NCBI GenBank assembly: GCA_022457155.1
Contig: JAJGOT010000604.1
Location: 167,501 to 231,500 of the forward strand
Origin: Cladopsammia gracilis
Taxonomy: Eukaryota; Cnidaria; Anthozoa; Scleractinia; Dendrophylliidae
Direction of reading: 5' to 3'
Length of the DNA: 64,000 nt
A model generated the notes under the pieces. That model saw only the letters and a program-made list of their open reading frames with translations. It had not been told where the DNA came from and ran no database searches. Position 1 is the stretch's first letter; each line of letters opens with the position of its first letter. The position numbers and the translations under genes are program-made. Positions 63,800 to 64,000 of the stretch are shown in pieces.

Positions 63800-64000
63800 T
63801 TAAAGATAACAATTAAGACAAGTCAACTTTTCTATTGGGATGGAGGAACCTCCTTTTACTCTTTAAAAGGCCCATTACTGTTAGCAACCATACGGTTTCT
63901 TCAACAACGGTAATATTGAAAGGTCTGATCGTAATTTGAAACCACACAAATACATGTACCTTAAAACATACTGATTTTAAATTGCTGACAAAAAAAAAAC

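Overview
The window comes from an intron-rich animal genome, most likely an anthozoan (a scleractinian coral is my best guess). The reasons are one large metazoan gene split into dozens of phase-consistent exons, Penelope-like retroelement fragments, and a very dense load of small inverted-repeat elements and minisatellites. The species call is inference. The gene call is not: the whole minus strand from 63185 down to 15324 is one gene, the orthologue of ZFYVE26 (spastizin, SPG15).

I traced 36 exons by hand. Every exon has AG/GT borders, every junction keeps phase, and together they give 9,456 nt, or 3,151 codons plus a TAA stop. The 5' end of the gene, including the start codon and promoter, lies beyond position 64000. 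The encoded part holds the N-terminal helical solenoid (exons 1-12), an unexpected DUF547-like domain (exons 12-16, about residues 1345-1600), the central solenoid (exons 16-18), a complete FYVE zinc finger split over exons 20-21 (residues 2358-2416), and the conserved C-terminal helical region (exons 22-36). I do not recall a DUF547 module in vertebrate spastizin, so this is the main finding.

Layout: 1-15.2 kb is downstream intergenic DNA with a 1,967-bp element with long terminal inverted repeats (330-2296), a 91-bp Penelope-tail insertion with a 15-bp target duplication (2640-2760), a truncated Penelope-like element with a GIY-YIG domain (5812-7006), a G-run bounded MITE (8446-8883) and a decayed second Penelope fragment (about 13.1-14.1 kb). 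From 15.3 to 63.2 kb the ZFYVE26 introns carry many insertions. These include a THAP-remnant element with TTAA target sites, a Mutator-like element carrying a RecQ-type helicase fragment with a 9-bp target duplication, tRNA-derived SINE-like repeats and at least eight minisatellites. Several repeats touch the gene itself: four degenerate copies of one exon's 3' end and splice donor lie just downstream of it, part of the last coding exon is duplicated behind the stop codon, a minisatellite array runs up to a splice donor, and another array stays open in frame with the preceding exon. From 63.2 to 64 kb there is intron with nested TTAA elements.

No bacterial-type operons, rRNA, CRISPR arrays or intact functional tRNAs were seen. 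The tRNA-like segments look like SINE heads or pseudogenes.
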